This document shows, piece after piece, positions 48,960-58,718 of a stretch of 64,000 nt of DNA. The translations under genes and the position numbers were made by a program. Positions within the stretch are counted from its first letter, which is position 1. Every line of letters starts with the position of its first letter. A model generated the notes under the pieces. That model ran no database searches. It was not told the DNA's origin and saw nothing but the letters and a program-made list of their open reading frames with translations. Origin of the DNA: Leptospira sp. WS60.C2 (GTDB taxonomy: Bacteria; Spirochaetota; Leptospiria; Leptospirales; Leptospiraceae); assembly GCF_040833955.1 (NCBI RefSeq), contig NZ_CP162133.1, positions 248,001-312,000 on the forward strand, given 5' to 3'.

Positions 48960-50178
48960 GTTGGAATGTCTTTTTCCTATGATTTGATTGTATAAAATAT
49001 AGAGTGAGAACAGCAACGAATACCAAAAAAGGAATACTGACTAGATTGAGTGATAACCAACCTATTTTGTGTTCTAGATACCCAGCACTGTATGTAGATA
49101 AAATCGCAAGAGAATACACTATGGTATCATTAGTCGCTTGGATTGCATTTTTTTCGGATGGATGGTATTGTTCGACAAGAAGGTTGGTCCCTCCCACATA
49201 CATAAAATTCCAACCGATTCCAAGTAAGATAAGAGCAAGAGCAAATGGCATAAATTCTGTACCTTGTAGTGCCGAAACACACTCCAAGCCCATTACAAAA
49301 ACACCTAACAAGATCAAGTAAGGTGCAGTCATTTTACGCACTAAATATCCTGAGAAAAAAGAAGGGATATACATTCCAAGCACATGCCATTGTAAGACAA
49401 GCGTAGATGCGTGCATTTCATGACCATGTGTTTTCATGGCAACTGGTACAGCCGTCATAAGCATTGCCATCAAACCAAAACTAAAGGTTGTCGCAAGAAT
49501 AGAAACCCATAGACCAAGATTTTTTACATGATACGAGAATGGTCTCACTGTATCCCTTGGTGACAGAGAAAGATCTGCTATAACTTCTTGCGTGAACTCT
49601 TTCTTTGGAGATGGAAGAAAGGAAATTAAAATAAATTGGATACAAAGACACAAGATGAGGATGATATAACATCCCAGATAGAGAGAAGTTGGGAATAGAT
49701 TTTTTCCATGCAAACCTGCGAGTGGCCCAAGAAAGGCAGCAGGAATTCCCGCAAGTAAAATCCAAGAGAGTGCATTTGCTCGATCATGGGTGGGGACCGA
49801 TTCCATTGCCACAAATCTAAGGTATTGAATGAAGGATTGGTGAAGTCCAAATAACAAGTGTGCTATGGAAAAAAGAATAAAGTTTGTTTTCCACATTGCA
49901 TACGAGGCAAGAAATGCTCCAAAGATTCCAATGATCGTTCCAAGTAGTAACCCGTATTTACTGCCTTGCCATTTCATAAACCGAGACGCAGGCACAAGTC
50001 CAAGCAAGGTTCCTAAAATCACAAACGAAATTGGTAATGAAGCTGTTTCTGGTGATGGAGAGATGGTTTGGCCTGCGAGTGCTGAGACAGCCATAATCAT
50101 TACAGTTCCAATTTGGAAGACCGTTTGGGTGATGGAAAACATCCCCAAAACTTTGATTTGATTGATGAATCGATTCAT
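48949..50178 (-). CDS. Major facilitator superfamily transporter
   Basis: A 409-residue protein with about twelve membrane helices and a short cytoplasmic loop between the halves (about residues 185-210). The Gly-rich helix TSFVILGTLLGLVPASRF-like region and the central SFGLMAMLMTAVPVAM segment fit the family. A TTG three codons upstream (50187) is an alternative start with AAAGG before it. It lies in one transcript with the methyltransferase, which follows with an 11-base overlap; the pair may export or modify the same small molecule. Substrate unknown. Confidence 0.85.
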   Translation of the reverse strand: MNRFINQIKVLGMFSITQTVFQIGTVMIMAVSALAGQTISPSPETASLPISFVILGTLLGLVPASRFMKWQGSKYGLLLGTIIGIFGAFLASYAMWKTNFILFSIAHLLFGLHQSFIQYLRFVAMESVPTHDRANALSWILLAGIPAAFLGPLAGLHGKNLFPTSLYLGCYIILILCLCIQFILISFLPSPKKEFTQEVIADLSLSPRDTVRPFSYHVKNLGLWVSILATTFSFGLMAMLMTAVPVAMKTHGHEMHASTLVLQWHVLGMYIPSFFSGYLVRKMTAPYLILLGVFVMGLECVSALQGTEFMPFALALILLGIGWNFMYVGGTNLLVEQYHPSEKNAIQATNDTIVYSLAILSTYSAGYLEHKIGWLSLNLVSIPFLVFVAVLTLYFIQSNHRKKTFQHGQ

Positions 50179-50245
50179 AAATAACAACAGGAAAAACCTT
50201 TCTCAGTAGAATTTTAAATCAATACCGATTATGCAAGATCATTCT

Positions 50246-50818
50246 CTAAATCCCAAGGGAAGTCATAATTTCTTTTGCTTGGTTTACGAAATGTATTTCT
50301 TCTTCTTTTTGGAATGGTACAAATACATTTTGTGCAAATCGTACGGAAAGATGGGCATATTCGATACAACCAGCGATGGTGAGTTCTGGTTTTGCTTTGC
50401 CTGGAAAGATTTTGATATCAGATCCATTCGGAACCACAAGTGACCTTGGTGGGATCTTTTTGCCACCGCGAATCATACATCCTGCCGCAATTTGCGAACC
50501 ATCTCCAATTTCTGCATTGTCGAGAACAATAGAACCTATTCCCACAAGCACACCGCGTCCGATGCGACACCCATGGATCATCACATTATGACCAACTAAC
50601 GTCCATTCTCCTATCGAAATGGGACTTGTGGAATCTGTATGCAGCGTGGAATTATCTTGGATATTGACAAAACTGCCCAATTTGATTTGATTCATGTCGG
50701 CACGAACAACTGCTCCAGGCCATATGGAGACGGAAGTTCCATATTCAATCATTCCAAACGCGGTTGCATTTGGATGAATGAATGGTTTTGAGAAATGGGG
50801 AATTTCGGTGTAGGACAT
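50246..50818 (-). CDS. Gamma-carbonic anhydrase-like hexapeptide-repeat protein
   Basis: A 190-residue left-handed beta-helix protein of the gamma-carbonic-anhydrase group. The three predicted metal histidines lie in NSTLHTDS, VGHNVMIHG and the same HNVMIH segment (about residues 60, 77 and 82). Hexapeptide repeats run from about 20 to 125, followed by a C-terminal helix. Relatives may hydrate CO2 or have other roles. The gene lies 9 bases after the 7TMR-phosphatase gene and is probably co-transcribed with it. Confidence 0.88.
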   Translation of the reverse strand: MSYTEIPHFSKPFIHPNATAFGMIEYGTSVSIWPGAVVRADMNQIKLGSFVNIQDNSTLHTDSTSPISIGEWTLVGHNVMIHGCRIGRGVLVGIGSIVLDNAEIGDGSQIAAGCMIRGGKKIPPRSLVVPNGSDIKIFPGKAKPELTIAGCIEYAHLSVRFAQNVFVPFQKEEEIHFVNQAKEIMTSLGI

Positions 50819-50827
50819 GGATCAAAG

Positions 50828-52789
50828 TCAATTGAGACTTTGAATTTCGCAACCGATAAATGTGATGTCGTCTTGTTTTGCTTGTCCATCAGTGAACAAA
50901 GAGAGTTCACTTAACACTTTTGCCATGGTATGATCTAAGCTTAATTTTAAATTTTCTTTTAGAATTTCATACAATCTATCTTCACCAAAAAGTTCCTTTT
51001 GTTCATTGAATTGTTCAAAAATACCATCTGTGAACAAAAAGATACGATCTCCTTCTTCGATTTGGTGTTCAATGAGGCGGTATTGAGTATGATCCATAAG
51101 ACCGATAATTTTACCTGTTCTCGGTAATAGTTTGATATCATAAATTCTTTGATGGATTTGGTCAGGATGTCCTGCAGATGCATAAAATAATTGTTTGTTT
51201 TTCAAATCAATATCACAAACAGAACAAGTAAAGATTGTTTGGATATTACTATATTTATTGATAAAAATCTGATTCATATGAAAAACCAAATCATCTGGAT
51301 GATCATAAATCATTTTGAGTGATTCATACTCTGCTTTGATTGCCATTGTGATGAGAGCTGCTTGGATTCCATGTCCTGTAGCATCGGCCACAAATATGCG
51401 ATAATAATCCGCTTTCACTTGTGTTAGATCATAAAAATCACCTCCCACTTCTGACATTGATTGGTAATAGGAGTGGAAATGAATCCTTGGGTCGCTTGTT
51501 TTAATGTCAGAGAATAAGGTTTTTTGGATTTTTTTAGCGACGTTTAAATCTTTTTTGATGAGATTTAAAGATTCATCTAATGTTTTGGTTCGTTCTCTAA
51601 CCTTTTCTTCTAGTGTAAAGAGCGCTTCTGCTTGCGTTTTTGCTTTTTCTTCTTTTAGCTCATTGATCTTATTTGCAAGAGCTAGAGATAAAATCCCTGC
51701 TTCTAAAGTAGATCCTATTTGGTTTCCATATAAAGTAAACACATTGACTGGGAGGATTCCATTTTGCATCAAAGTATACATTAAAATACCAAAGAGGAGC
51801 GTGATCCAACCAAACAAGAATAAACGAGCTTGTTTGTTTCCTGAGCTGTAGTTAACAAGAGCAACAACTAAAACGGACACAACAAACATCTGTGCGATGA
51901 AATTTCCAATTCGAACTGCGATATCAATTGGTAAGTAAGCATATGGAATTAGGATATAGAACAAAACGAGAAACTTTAAAAACTGAATCAGTCGATTAGC
52001 CCATGGGTTAAATTCTCGCAAATTCAATGTTTGTTGTGCAAACGTCCAACCAGTGATCGCAGAACAAGTGACAATGATGCTTCCGATACGATTGTGGATT
52101 TCTGGATGGTCTAACGTAAAAATTTGATTCAAGATACCATTTAAATACATCTGTAACAACAAATTGCAAAAGATGGAAATGGAATATGTGATGTATGCCT
52201 TTTCCTTTAAGATGAAATAAATGAATAAGTTATAAATCACCATAATGAAAATGGTGCCATAAAAAAATCCAAGAATTGTATTTTCTAAATTTTCTTTTAA
52301 ATAAAATGTTTCTTTGGAATAAAAACGTATCAAAAAGCTGATATTAGAAGAAGATTTGGTTTCTATAATGAGAGTTTTGTTTTCACCAATAGGCCAATTG
52401 AGTTCAAATGCAATCGATTTAGAAAATGCATCCCAATGAGAATGCGCAATAAAATCACCACCTTCTTTAATTGGTTCTGGGTTTCCTTCTTCGTAGACTC
52501 TAATAAAATCCAAGTGAGGATTTCCCAAATCTAAGATCAGTTTGTTTACCGAAGTGTTGTTGGATGCTTTGATTTTTAAATATACGTGTTCGGATTGGAA
52601 TCCTAAACTTAGGTTATTTTTAAAGATGGGTGTCCATCTGAGTTTCTGCAAATTGAATTCATTGCCAGGCTGAATTGCGTAATCAATCTTTTCTGGAAAA
52701 AAACTTTCGTCATTAATTGACTTTTGAATCTCCCATCGGGAACAGGAAAACAAACTTCCCGATAGAATGATCAAATATAAAAAACGCAT
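50828..52789 (-). CDS. 7TMR-DISM receptor with SpoIIE/PP2C phosphatase domain, lipobox start
   Basis: A 653-residue receptor-type phosphatase. The N-terminal signal ends SLFSC (lipobox, Cys about residue 16). An extracellular beta domain of the 7TMR-DISM type (about 30-160) is followed by about seven membrane helices (about 175-390). A short coiled coil then leads to a SpoIIE-type PP2C domain with GGDFYD, DATGHG, FTDGIFE and QDDITF, all metal-binding motifs present. It should dephosphorylate a partner-switch protein such as an anti-sigma antagonist, but no such gene is nearby. It follows pheT by 47 bases. Confidence 0.85.
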   Translation of the reverse strand: MRFLYLIILSGSLFSCSRWEIQKSINDESFFPEKIDYAIQPGNEFNLQKLRWTPIFKNNLSLGFQSEHVYLKIKASNNTSVNKLILDLGNPHLDFIRVYEEGNPEPIKEGGDFIAHSHWDAFSKSIAFELNWPIGENKTLIIETKSSSNISFLIRFYSKETFYLKENLENTILGFFYGTIFIMVIYNLFIYFILKEKAYITYSISIFCNLLLQMYLNGILNQIFTLDHPEIHNRIGSIIVTCSAITGWTFAQQTLNLREFNPWANRLIQFLKFLVLFYILIPYAYLPIDIAVRIGNFIAQMFVVSVLVVALVNYSSGNKQARLFLFGWITLLFGILMYTLMQNGILPVNVFTLYGNQIGSTLEAGILSLALANKINELKEEKAKTQAEALFTLEEKVRERTKTLDESLNLIKKDLNVAKKIQKTLFSDIKTSDPRIHFHSYYQSMSEVGGDFYDLTQVKADYYRIFVADATGHGIQAALITMAIKAEYESLKMIYDHPDDLVFHMNQIFINKYSNIQTIFTCSVCDIDLKNKQLFYASAGHPDQIHQRIYDIKLLPRTGKIIGLMDHTQYRLIEHQIEEGDRIFLFTDGIFEQFNEQKELFGEDRLYEILKENLKLSLDHTMAKVLSELSLFTDGQAKQDDITFIGCEIQSLN

Positions 52790-52836
52790 AAACTCGAATG
52801 ATTTCCCAATAAGAATTGGGATTTGTCAAAGCAATT

Positions 52837-55236
52837 TTATCGCAAAGAATATCCGTTAGCTTTTGCTGTTTCTACCAAATTGTCAGAGAGTTCTTTGAAT
52901 CGTTCTTGAGTGAACGTTTTGTCATAGGACATAAGTCGAAATCGATATGTGACCGACTTTTTACCTTCTCCTACAGCTTCACCCTGGAAGATGGTATGTA
53001 CAAACACCGATTCGAGTTCTGGAATCTTTAAGGTTTTAACTAAGTTTGCAAACGAATCCGTTGGATCTGATGCGTTCAAAAGAAGAGACAAGTCAAGTTG
53101 GCCTTGTGGAAAATGAGATGGAGGATTAAAATGAGAATTCCTTCCATACGTTTCCCAAATCTCCACCAACACTTCCATGTTGATTTTGGCTAAAAAAACG
53201 CGTCGTTTGACATCATACAAATCTGCAAATCGAGTGTGTAGGATACCTAGTTCTGCTACTTCTTTTCCATCGTATTGGAGAGTTAAACTTGCGTTAGGAT
53301 GAAAATGTTGACGTTGTTGTTTAGACCAATCAAAATTAGGTAGGTTGAGAAACAAAAATAATTCGGAGATCGAATCTCGAAGTCCTAAAAATTCTTCTTC
53401 AATAGAAGATAACTCAGTAACTTTGTGTTTGGACAAAGAGAGGATAGATAACCATCTTTTTTCCTGCGCCAGTTCTGAACCAGATCCTTCTTTGTGGTAT
53501 GTTCTTCCCAATTCAAATAAATTGACCGATTCAAATCGATCTTGGTTGAGTTTTGCCTGTTTGATGAGACCTGGATACAAACTGTTTCGCAGAAGAGAGT
53601 GATCCTCTGGCATTTCATTCGCAATTTTTAGAGACGTGTTTTCGTAAGTGGCTTCCAATTTTGCATCGGTTGGAGACGCGAAGGAATAATTGTAGACTTC
53701 ATTGAAACCAATTTCCAATGCTAAAAATTGTTTCACTCTTCGTTCTAACTCTCGAAGCGGATTTCGAATGGGAGTCTCTACTGCCATTGAAAGTGCTTCT
53801 GTTCGAATGGACGCATATCCAATCGTTCTACCAATCTCTTCCACGAGATCTTCTGGAATGGTGACGTCATAATTTTGTCTGTATTTGGGAACCACAACGG
53901 ATAATGATTCATCGTTTGTTTTTACCCCAAAACCAAGTCTTTCAAGAATGTCTTTGACTTCTTGTAAGCTGATTTTTTTTCCAAGTTTATGGCGAAGAAA
54001 ACTTAAATTGGTTTCGATTGTAACCGTTTTAGATTCTGTGTGATTAAAACCTTGTGGAGCAAAAACTTTTACGTTTGGATTCCCATTTTCTTTTAATAAT
54101 TGAACAGCACGTTTGATGACAGGCAAACACGTGTAAGAATCTAATCCTTTTTCATAACGAACCGCTGATTCTGTTCGAATGTTTGTTTTTCGAATGGTAA
54201 ATCGAACATCTTCCCGTTTGAAAACTGCAGATTCCATCACGATGTCTTTTGTAGATTCAGTGACAGAAGAATCTTTTCCACCCATAACACCTGCTAAAGC
54301 AACCGGTGTTATGCCATTTTGGATGAGAAGGATGTTGTCTCCTAGAGTCGGGGAAGTGTCATCCAAAAGAGCTAGGCTTTGGCCTTCTTTTGATTTACCA
54401 ACCGTAAAGGATGTGGACTGTAATTTGGATCGATCAAAAAAGTGAGTTGGTTGACCAAGCTCTAACAAAAGATAGTTGGATACATCCACAACATTGTTAA
54501 TCGAACGAATTCCACATTTTTCTAATCTAGATTTGATTTTCGGAATGGAACCAGCGATGTTTACATTTTGAATCGAACAAACATAATAGGCATGCGCATG
54601 CTCGGAATTGACAACTGTCAAACCATCACTTGTGTCTTCCCAATTTGTATCTGCTTGGAGAGGGAAATGATGGAGGGGAATTTGTAGCTGGCTTGCAAGT
54701 TCCCGTGCAAAGCCAAAGTGGCTCCAAAGATCAGGTCTATGAGTGATCGATTTATTATCGATTGTAAGAATGGTATCTTCCCATAAAAAGAATTTGCGAA
54801 CGGAGATTCCGAGAGATGTGTCCTTCGGTAGGATGAGAACACCAGAGGATTCTAGTGCCATTCCCAATTCTTTTTCGGAACAGTACATGCCTTGTGATCG
54901 AACACCACGAAGTTCCGAATCTAAAATTTCCTTTCCATCCAACTTGGTTCCAGGGAGTGCAAGTGGTACGATATCCCCAACACTTACGTTCGTAGCGGCT
55001 GTGACAATTTGGTAGTCTTTTGACCCATCAGTCGCAATCGTGATTTGTAATTTCTCCGCATTGGGGTGTTTTTCCAGTGATTTGATTTTGACTGTGATCA
55101 CCGATGTTAGGTGAGATTTGTATTCTTCCACATCGTCAATTTCACAAATCGACGTATTAATTTTTTCCAAAACCGTTTCGAACGGGATCTGGGCGAGAGG
55201 GGTAAATTCGTTTAACCAATCAACTGAAAGTTTCAA
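52837..55236 (-). CDS. pheT: Phenylalanyl-tRNA synthetase beta subunit
   Basis: Together with PheS it charges tRNA-Phe. This 799-residue protein starts with MKLSVDWLNEFTP and has an EMAP-like tRNA-binding domain (about 40-150, with LEKHPNAEKLQ). The B3/B4 editing domain (RLEKCGIRSINNVVDVSNYL) and B5 domain (about 405-475) follow. The C-terminus is the FDX-ACB anticodon domain, with the FPQGQLDLSLLL and SVTYRFRLMSYDKT segments. All regions are present. pheS is not in the window, which differs from the usual pheST pairing. Confidence 0.95.
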   Translation of the reverse strand: MKLSVDWLNEFTPLAQIPFETVLEKINTSICEIDDVEEYKSHLTSVITVKIKSLEKHPNAEKLQITIATDGSKDYQIVTAATNVSVGDIVPLALPGTKLDGKEILDSELRGVRSQGMYCSEKELGMALESSGVLILPKDTSLGISVRKFFLWEDTILTIDNKSITHRPDLWSHFGFARELASQLQIPLHHFPLQADTNWEDTSDGLTVVNSEHAHAYYVCSIQNVNIAGSIPKIKSRLEKCGIRSINNVVDVSNYLLLELGQPTHFFDRSKLQSTSFTVGKSKEGQSLALLDDTSPTLGDNILLIQNGITPVALAGVMGGKDSSVTESTKDIVMESAVFKREDVRFTIRKTNIRTESAVRYEKGLDSYTCLPVIKRAVQLLKENGNPNVKVFAPQGFNHTESKTVTIETNLSFLRHKLGKKISLQEVKDILERLGFGVKTNDESLSVVVPKYRQNYDVTIPEDLVEEIGRTIGYASIRTEALSMAVETPIRNPLRELERRVKQFLALEIGFNEVYNYSFASPTDAKLEATYENTSLKIANEMPEDHSLLRNSLYPGLIKQAKLNQDRFESVNLFELGRTYHKEGSGSELAQEKRWLSILSLSKHKVTELSSIEEEFLGLRDSISELFLFLNLPNFDWSKQQRQHFHPNASLTLQYDGKEVAELGILHTRFADLYDVKRRVFLAKINMEVLVEIWETYGRNSHFNPPSHFPQGQLDLSLLLNASDPTDSFANLVKTLKIPELESVFVHTIFQGEAVGEGKKSVTYRFRLMSYDKTFTQERFKELSDNLVETAKANGYSLR

Positions 55237-55278
55237 GAGAAATCCTTATTTGTTAAAAACGGCGAGAAAGCAAACGGG

Positions 55279-57363
55279 TCAATCCGAAATTCCAAGTTCT
55301 CTTTTCAGAAATTGAAGGCAATCCTCAGAAGTCATTGGTTTTGCAAAATAAAACCCTTGGATTTGGTCCACGCCACTTTCGGCAAGCAATTGGACCTGAG
55401 ATTCGGTTTCGGCACCTTCGGCCACGACACTCAAACCAAGGTTATGTGCTAAGTTGGAAACGGCATGAATGATGGTTTTTGAATCTTTGTCTGTGGTGAT
55501 TTCTGAAACAAAGGAACGGTCAATTTTTAAGGAAGAAATCGGTAGTTTTTTTAAGTATCCCAAACTACTGTATCCCGTTCCAAAATCATCAATGGCGATT
55601 TTTGCACCAAGTTTTCTGATCTCTTGCATGGTGCGAACGGCTGCATCCGCATTTTCCATCACAGAACTTTCGGTGAGTTCCACTTCGAGGTCATGTGGAT
55701 CGACTTTGTATAATTTTAAATTTTCTGCAATGGTGGAAATGAGTCTTTCGTGTTTAAACTGTTTGGTGGAGATGTTGACTGCCATCGAAATTTCTTTTAC
55801 ACCTTTATCTTTCCATTCCCGCATAGTTTTGATGGCGGACTTGATCACCCATTCTCCAATTGCCAGAATCATGCCTGTTTCTTCAGAGATTGGAATGAAC
55901 ACATTGGGTGAAATGAGTCCTCGCTCTGGATGACGCCAGCGAATGAGTGCTTCCACACCTACAGGTTTTTTCGTATATAAATCCACTTTGGGTTGGTACA
56001 TCAACGTGAATTGATTTTCGATGATGGCAATCCGCATTCGGTTTTCGATTTCCAAACGTTCTGCCACAACGGTCTGTAGTTCTTCTGTGAAAAACACATA
56101 ACAGTTTTTTCCTTGTGACTTGGCAAGATTGAGAGCACTGTCTGCGTTTTTGAGTAACGTATTCGAATCTTTTCCGTCTGTTGGGTATAAGGCGATCCCA
56201 ATGGAAATGTTCACAAAAATTCTTTCCCCATCGATCACAAAAGGATGAGTCATGGCATCTAAAATTGATTCTGAGATGACCGCCGCATCACGTTCATTCG
56301 ACAAGTCTGGTAACACTACTGTAAACTCATCACCACCTTGTCTACTGATGAGATCATACACTCGTATACTTTCACGAATTCGATACGCAACGAGTTTGAT
56401 GATTTTGTCTCCGAAGTCATGGCCTCGTGAGTCATTGATGATTTTAAAATTGTCCAAATCAATGGCAAGGATTCCAACCAAATTTCCGTGGCGTCTTGCT
56501 TCTTCAAAAATTGGAAAGAGTTTGTCGATGAGTGAGTTACGATTTGGCAGGTTTGTGAGTTGGTCAAAAAAAGCCATATAAGCAATTTTTTCTTCCGCAT
56601 GCCTACGTTGGGTGATGTCAAGAAATGCGACGGCAAGACCAAAACTTTCAATTGGAATCGGTGTTGCCAAAATATCAAACCAAGTGATTTTATTTTCTTT
56701 GATCATCCCAATTTCTAAATTGCGGATCACTTCTTTGTGTCGAAGAGCACGCATCAAACTTGATTTTCTTGGATAAATTTTAGTTCCGTTTGGTTGGATG
56801 AGAGTGTATTTGCGGATGTTTAGTGTACGATTTAGAAGTTCACCATCTTGGATGTCAAAATACGTCCTTGCCGTTTTATTGGTTTCTATGATTTTTCCTT
56901 TTTCATCCGTGATGGCAATGCCCATGGGAAGGTTATCAAATATAGACTTATACTTTTGTTGTTGTAATAAAAATTCAAACGAAATGTCTTTTTGAATCGT
57001 GACATCTCGATCAAATCCTAATATCATTTTAGATTCACGAAGAGGGATGAGTAACCAAATAATCCAAACTTCTTCTCCCGATTTGGTGATGAGTCTGTTT
57101 TCAAAATTTACGATATTTGGATTTTGATCTAAACTTTTAAATGTGTCTTGTGTGTTTTCTTTGTCGTCTTCTTGTGTGAAGGTAAGGATGGACTTTCCGA
57201 CCATTTCTTTTGGTTCAAATTCTAAAAATCTGGCGAAACGATCTGTAACAGAAACAAAATTTCCCTCCCAATCCAATACTTGAAAACTATTTGGGTACTC
57301 TGTTAAGAGGGATTTTACAGTGAGACCAGAGAGAATTTTACTGCCGAAAGGCTCATTTTGCAT
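55279..57363 (-). CDS. PAS-GGDEF-EAL c-di-GMP signalling protein
   Basis: A 694-residue cytosolic protein. Two PAS domains (about residues 20-130 and 130-255) precede a GGDEF domain (about 260-425) with LAIDLDNFKIINDSRGHDFGD and the intact SRQGGDEF signature. The EAL domain (about 435-685) has EALIRWRHPE, NISTKQF, ELTESSV, DDFGTGYSSL, KIDRSF and AEGAET. Both halves look catalytically competent, so it may be bifunctional with the PAS domains choosing the direction. It overlaps the upstream dihydroorotase-like gene by 11 bases. Confidence 0.92.
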   Translation of the reverse strand: MQNEPFGSKILSGLTVKSLLTEYPNSFQVLDWEGNFVSVTDRFARFLEFEPKEMVGKSILTFTQEDDKENTQDTFKSLDQNPNIVNFENRLITKSGEEVWIIWLLIPLRESKMILGFDRDVTIQKDISFEFLLQQQKYKSIFDNLPMGIAITDEKGKIIETNKTARTYFDIQDGELLNRTLNIRKYTLIQPNGTKIYPRKSSLMRALRHKEVIRNLEIGMIKENKITWFDILATPIPIESFGLAVAFLDITQRRHAEEKIAYMAFFDQLTNLPNRNSLIDKLFPIFEEARRHGNLVGILAIDLDNFKIINDSRGHDFGDKIIKLVAYRIRESIRVYDLISRQGGDEFTVVLPDLSNERDAAVISESILDAMTHPFVIDGERIFVNISIGIALYPTDGKDSNTLLKNADSALNLAKSQGKNCYVFFTEELQTVVAERLEIENRMRIAIIENQFTLMYQPKVDLYTKKPVGVEALIRWRHPERGLISPNVFIPISEETGMILAIGEWVIKSAIKTMREWKDKGVKEISMAVNISTKQFKHERLISTIAENLKLYKVDPHDLEVELTESSVMENADAAVRTMQEIRKLGAKIAIDDFGTGYSSLGYLKKLPISSLKIDRSFVSEITTDKDSKTIIHAVSNLAHNLGLSVVAEGAETESQVQLLAESGVDQIQGFYFAKPMTSEDCLQFLKRELGISD

Positions 57364-58597
57364 GTATTTCTTTGCCTAAATAATAAACCGCTTCGATGGA
57401 ACCTGGGAATTGAAACCCTTCAAATGGGGACCATCCGGACTTACTTTTAATCATAGATTTTTTAAATTCAACTGGTTTTTTTAAATTCAAAATGGAAAAA
57501 TTTGCCGCATAACCTTCATTAATGATCCCAACACCTTTTCCAAACTGTTTTGGCAAATAAGGAGCTACAAACTCACCTGGATTTTTCGAGCAGATTTTTG
57601 CAATCATAGTCATCGGAATGTTTAGTTTTAATATCATATATGTGACAAAAAGTCCATACGTATCTAATTGCGAAATACCGCTCGTTCCTTTTTGTTTTTC
57701 TTCAATGGAGTGCGGTGCATGATCGGTTGCTAAATAATCAATATGCCCATCTAAAATTCCTTTTACCATTGCTTCTCGGTCTTCTCTTCCTCGAAGTGGT
57801 GGGTTCATTTGAAACCATTTGTGGTTGGTTTCTGTCAACATGTCTGTGTCAAACATCAAATGTGTGGGTGTTACTTCGCATGTGACTTTCACGCCACGTT
57901 TTTTAGCGGCGATGATTTTGGACAATCCATCTTTAGTAGAGTAATGGCAGAGTTTTCCTTTGAGATTGTATTTTTCGATGAGATATAGTGCAAAATCAGT
58001 GGCAACTGTTTCCGCTTCATTTGGACGTCTTTGTTCGTGTGTTGGTTGGTCTTTGTTTGCAATTAAGATTTCTGGGTCTTCACAATGAAAACTTACATCT
58101 TGGTCATGGTAATGTTGAATCACTTCTTCGAGTGATGGGTTGTCATGGAAAAAGAGTTCGCCAATGGAAGGTCCCATAAACACTTTATAAGGTACTTTCT
58201 TCGTGAGTGGTTTTGTATGTGGACCAATCCCTGCATATAAAGTAATATGGATGGGTGCTTTTTTGGTGAGCGCTTGTTTGGCGGAGTAAGATTCATCATC
58301 AATGGGTGGTACAGGATTGTTTGGCATGTCTGCGACGTGGATAACTCCACCATTGATTGCCGCTGCACTTGCTGATAAAAAATCTTCTTTGTATGTATGT
58401 TTTCCACTGACGTCTTCTCTTGCGTGGATGTGGATGTCAACAAAACCAGGAAAAATCACACAATCATCGGAAAAGACTCGTGCACTAGGATCGATACCTT
58501 CCTTCACTTGTGTAATGAGTCCAGTAGACTCATCAAATTCAATTGTACCTAAAAATTCTTTCTCATGAGTAACGATTTTTCCTGCAATTTTTTCCAT
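57353..58597 (-). CDS. pyrC: Dihydroorotase-like amidohydrolase
   Basis: A 414-residue metal-dependent amidohydrolase of the dihydroorotase branch, which closes carbamoyl-aspartate to dihydroorotate in pyrimidine synthesis. The HxH metal site is GFVDIHIHARED (about residues 49-60). Other metal or substrate sites are the K in YKVFMGPSIGE, the H in LCHYSTKDG and LATDHAPHS near residue 305. The ATG at 58595-58597 has AAGGGAC upstream, preferable to the first Met at 58618. It overlaps the GGDEF-EAL gene by 11 bases. A hydantoinase-like role cannot be excluded. Confidence 0.85.
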   Translation of the reverse strand: MEKIAGKIVTHEKEFLGTIEFDESTGLITQVKEGIDPSARVFSDDCVIFPGFVDIHIHAREDVSGKHTYKEDFLSASAAAINGGVIHVADMPNNPVPPIDDESYSAKQALTKKAPIHITLYAGIGPHTKPLTKKVPYKVFMGPSIGELFFHDNPSLEEVIQHYHDQDVSFHCEDPEILIANKDQPTHEQRRPNEAETVATDFALYLIEKYNLKGKLCHYSTKDGLSKIIAAKKRGVKVTCEVTPTHLMFDTDMLTETNHKWFQMNPPLRGREDREAMVKGILDGHIDYLATDHAPHSIEEKQKGTSGISQLDTYGLFVTYMILKLNIPMTMIAKICSKNPGEFVAPYLPKQFGKGVGIINEGYAANFSILNLKKPVEFKKSMIKSKSGWSPFEGFQFPGSIEAVYYLGKEIHAK

Positions 58598-58718
58598 AAT
58601 GTCCCTTTGAATCAGCATATTCTTATAGTGAAGGAAAGTTTCAAGGGATTTTAAAGTTTTGTAGAATGGTAAAAATCGCTAATGGGAAAGAAGCTCTGAT
58701 CTTCAAAAATATGGTGCT

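Noticed and set aside
52804..52821. Hairpin TCCCAAT / ATTGGGA between pheT and the 7TMR gene
   Set aside because: A neat 7-base stem but no T-run on the minus strand and no clear regulatory context.
55469..55933. 154-codon plus-strand frame antisense to the PAS-GGDEF-EAL gene
   Set aside because: Serine-rich shadow of a conserved coding region with no independent support.
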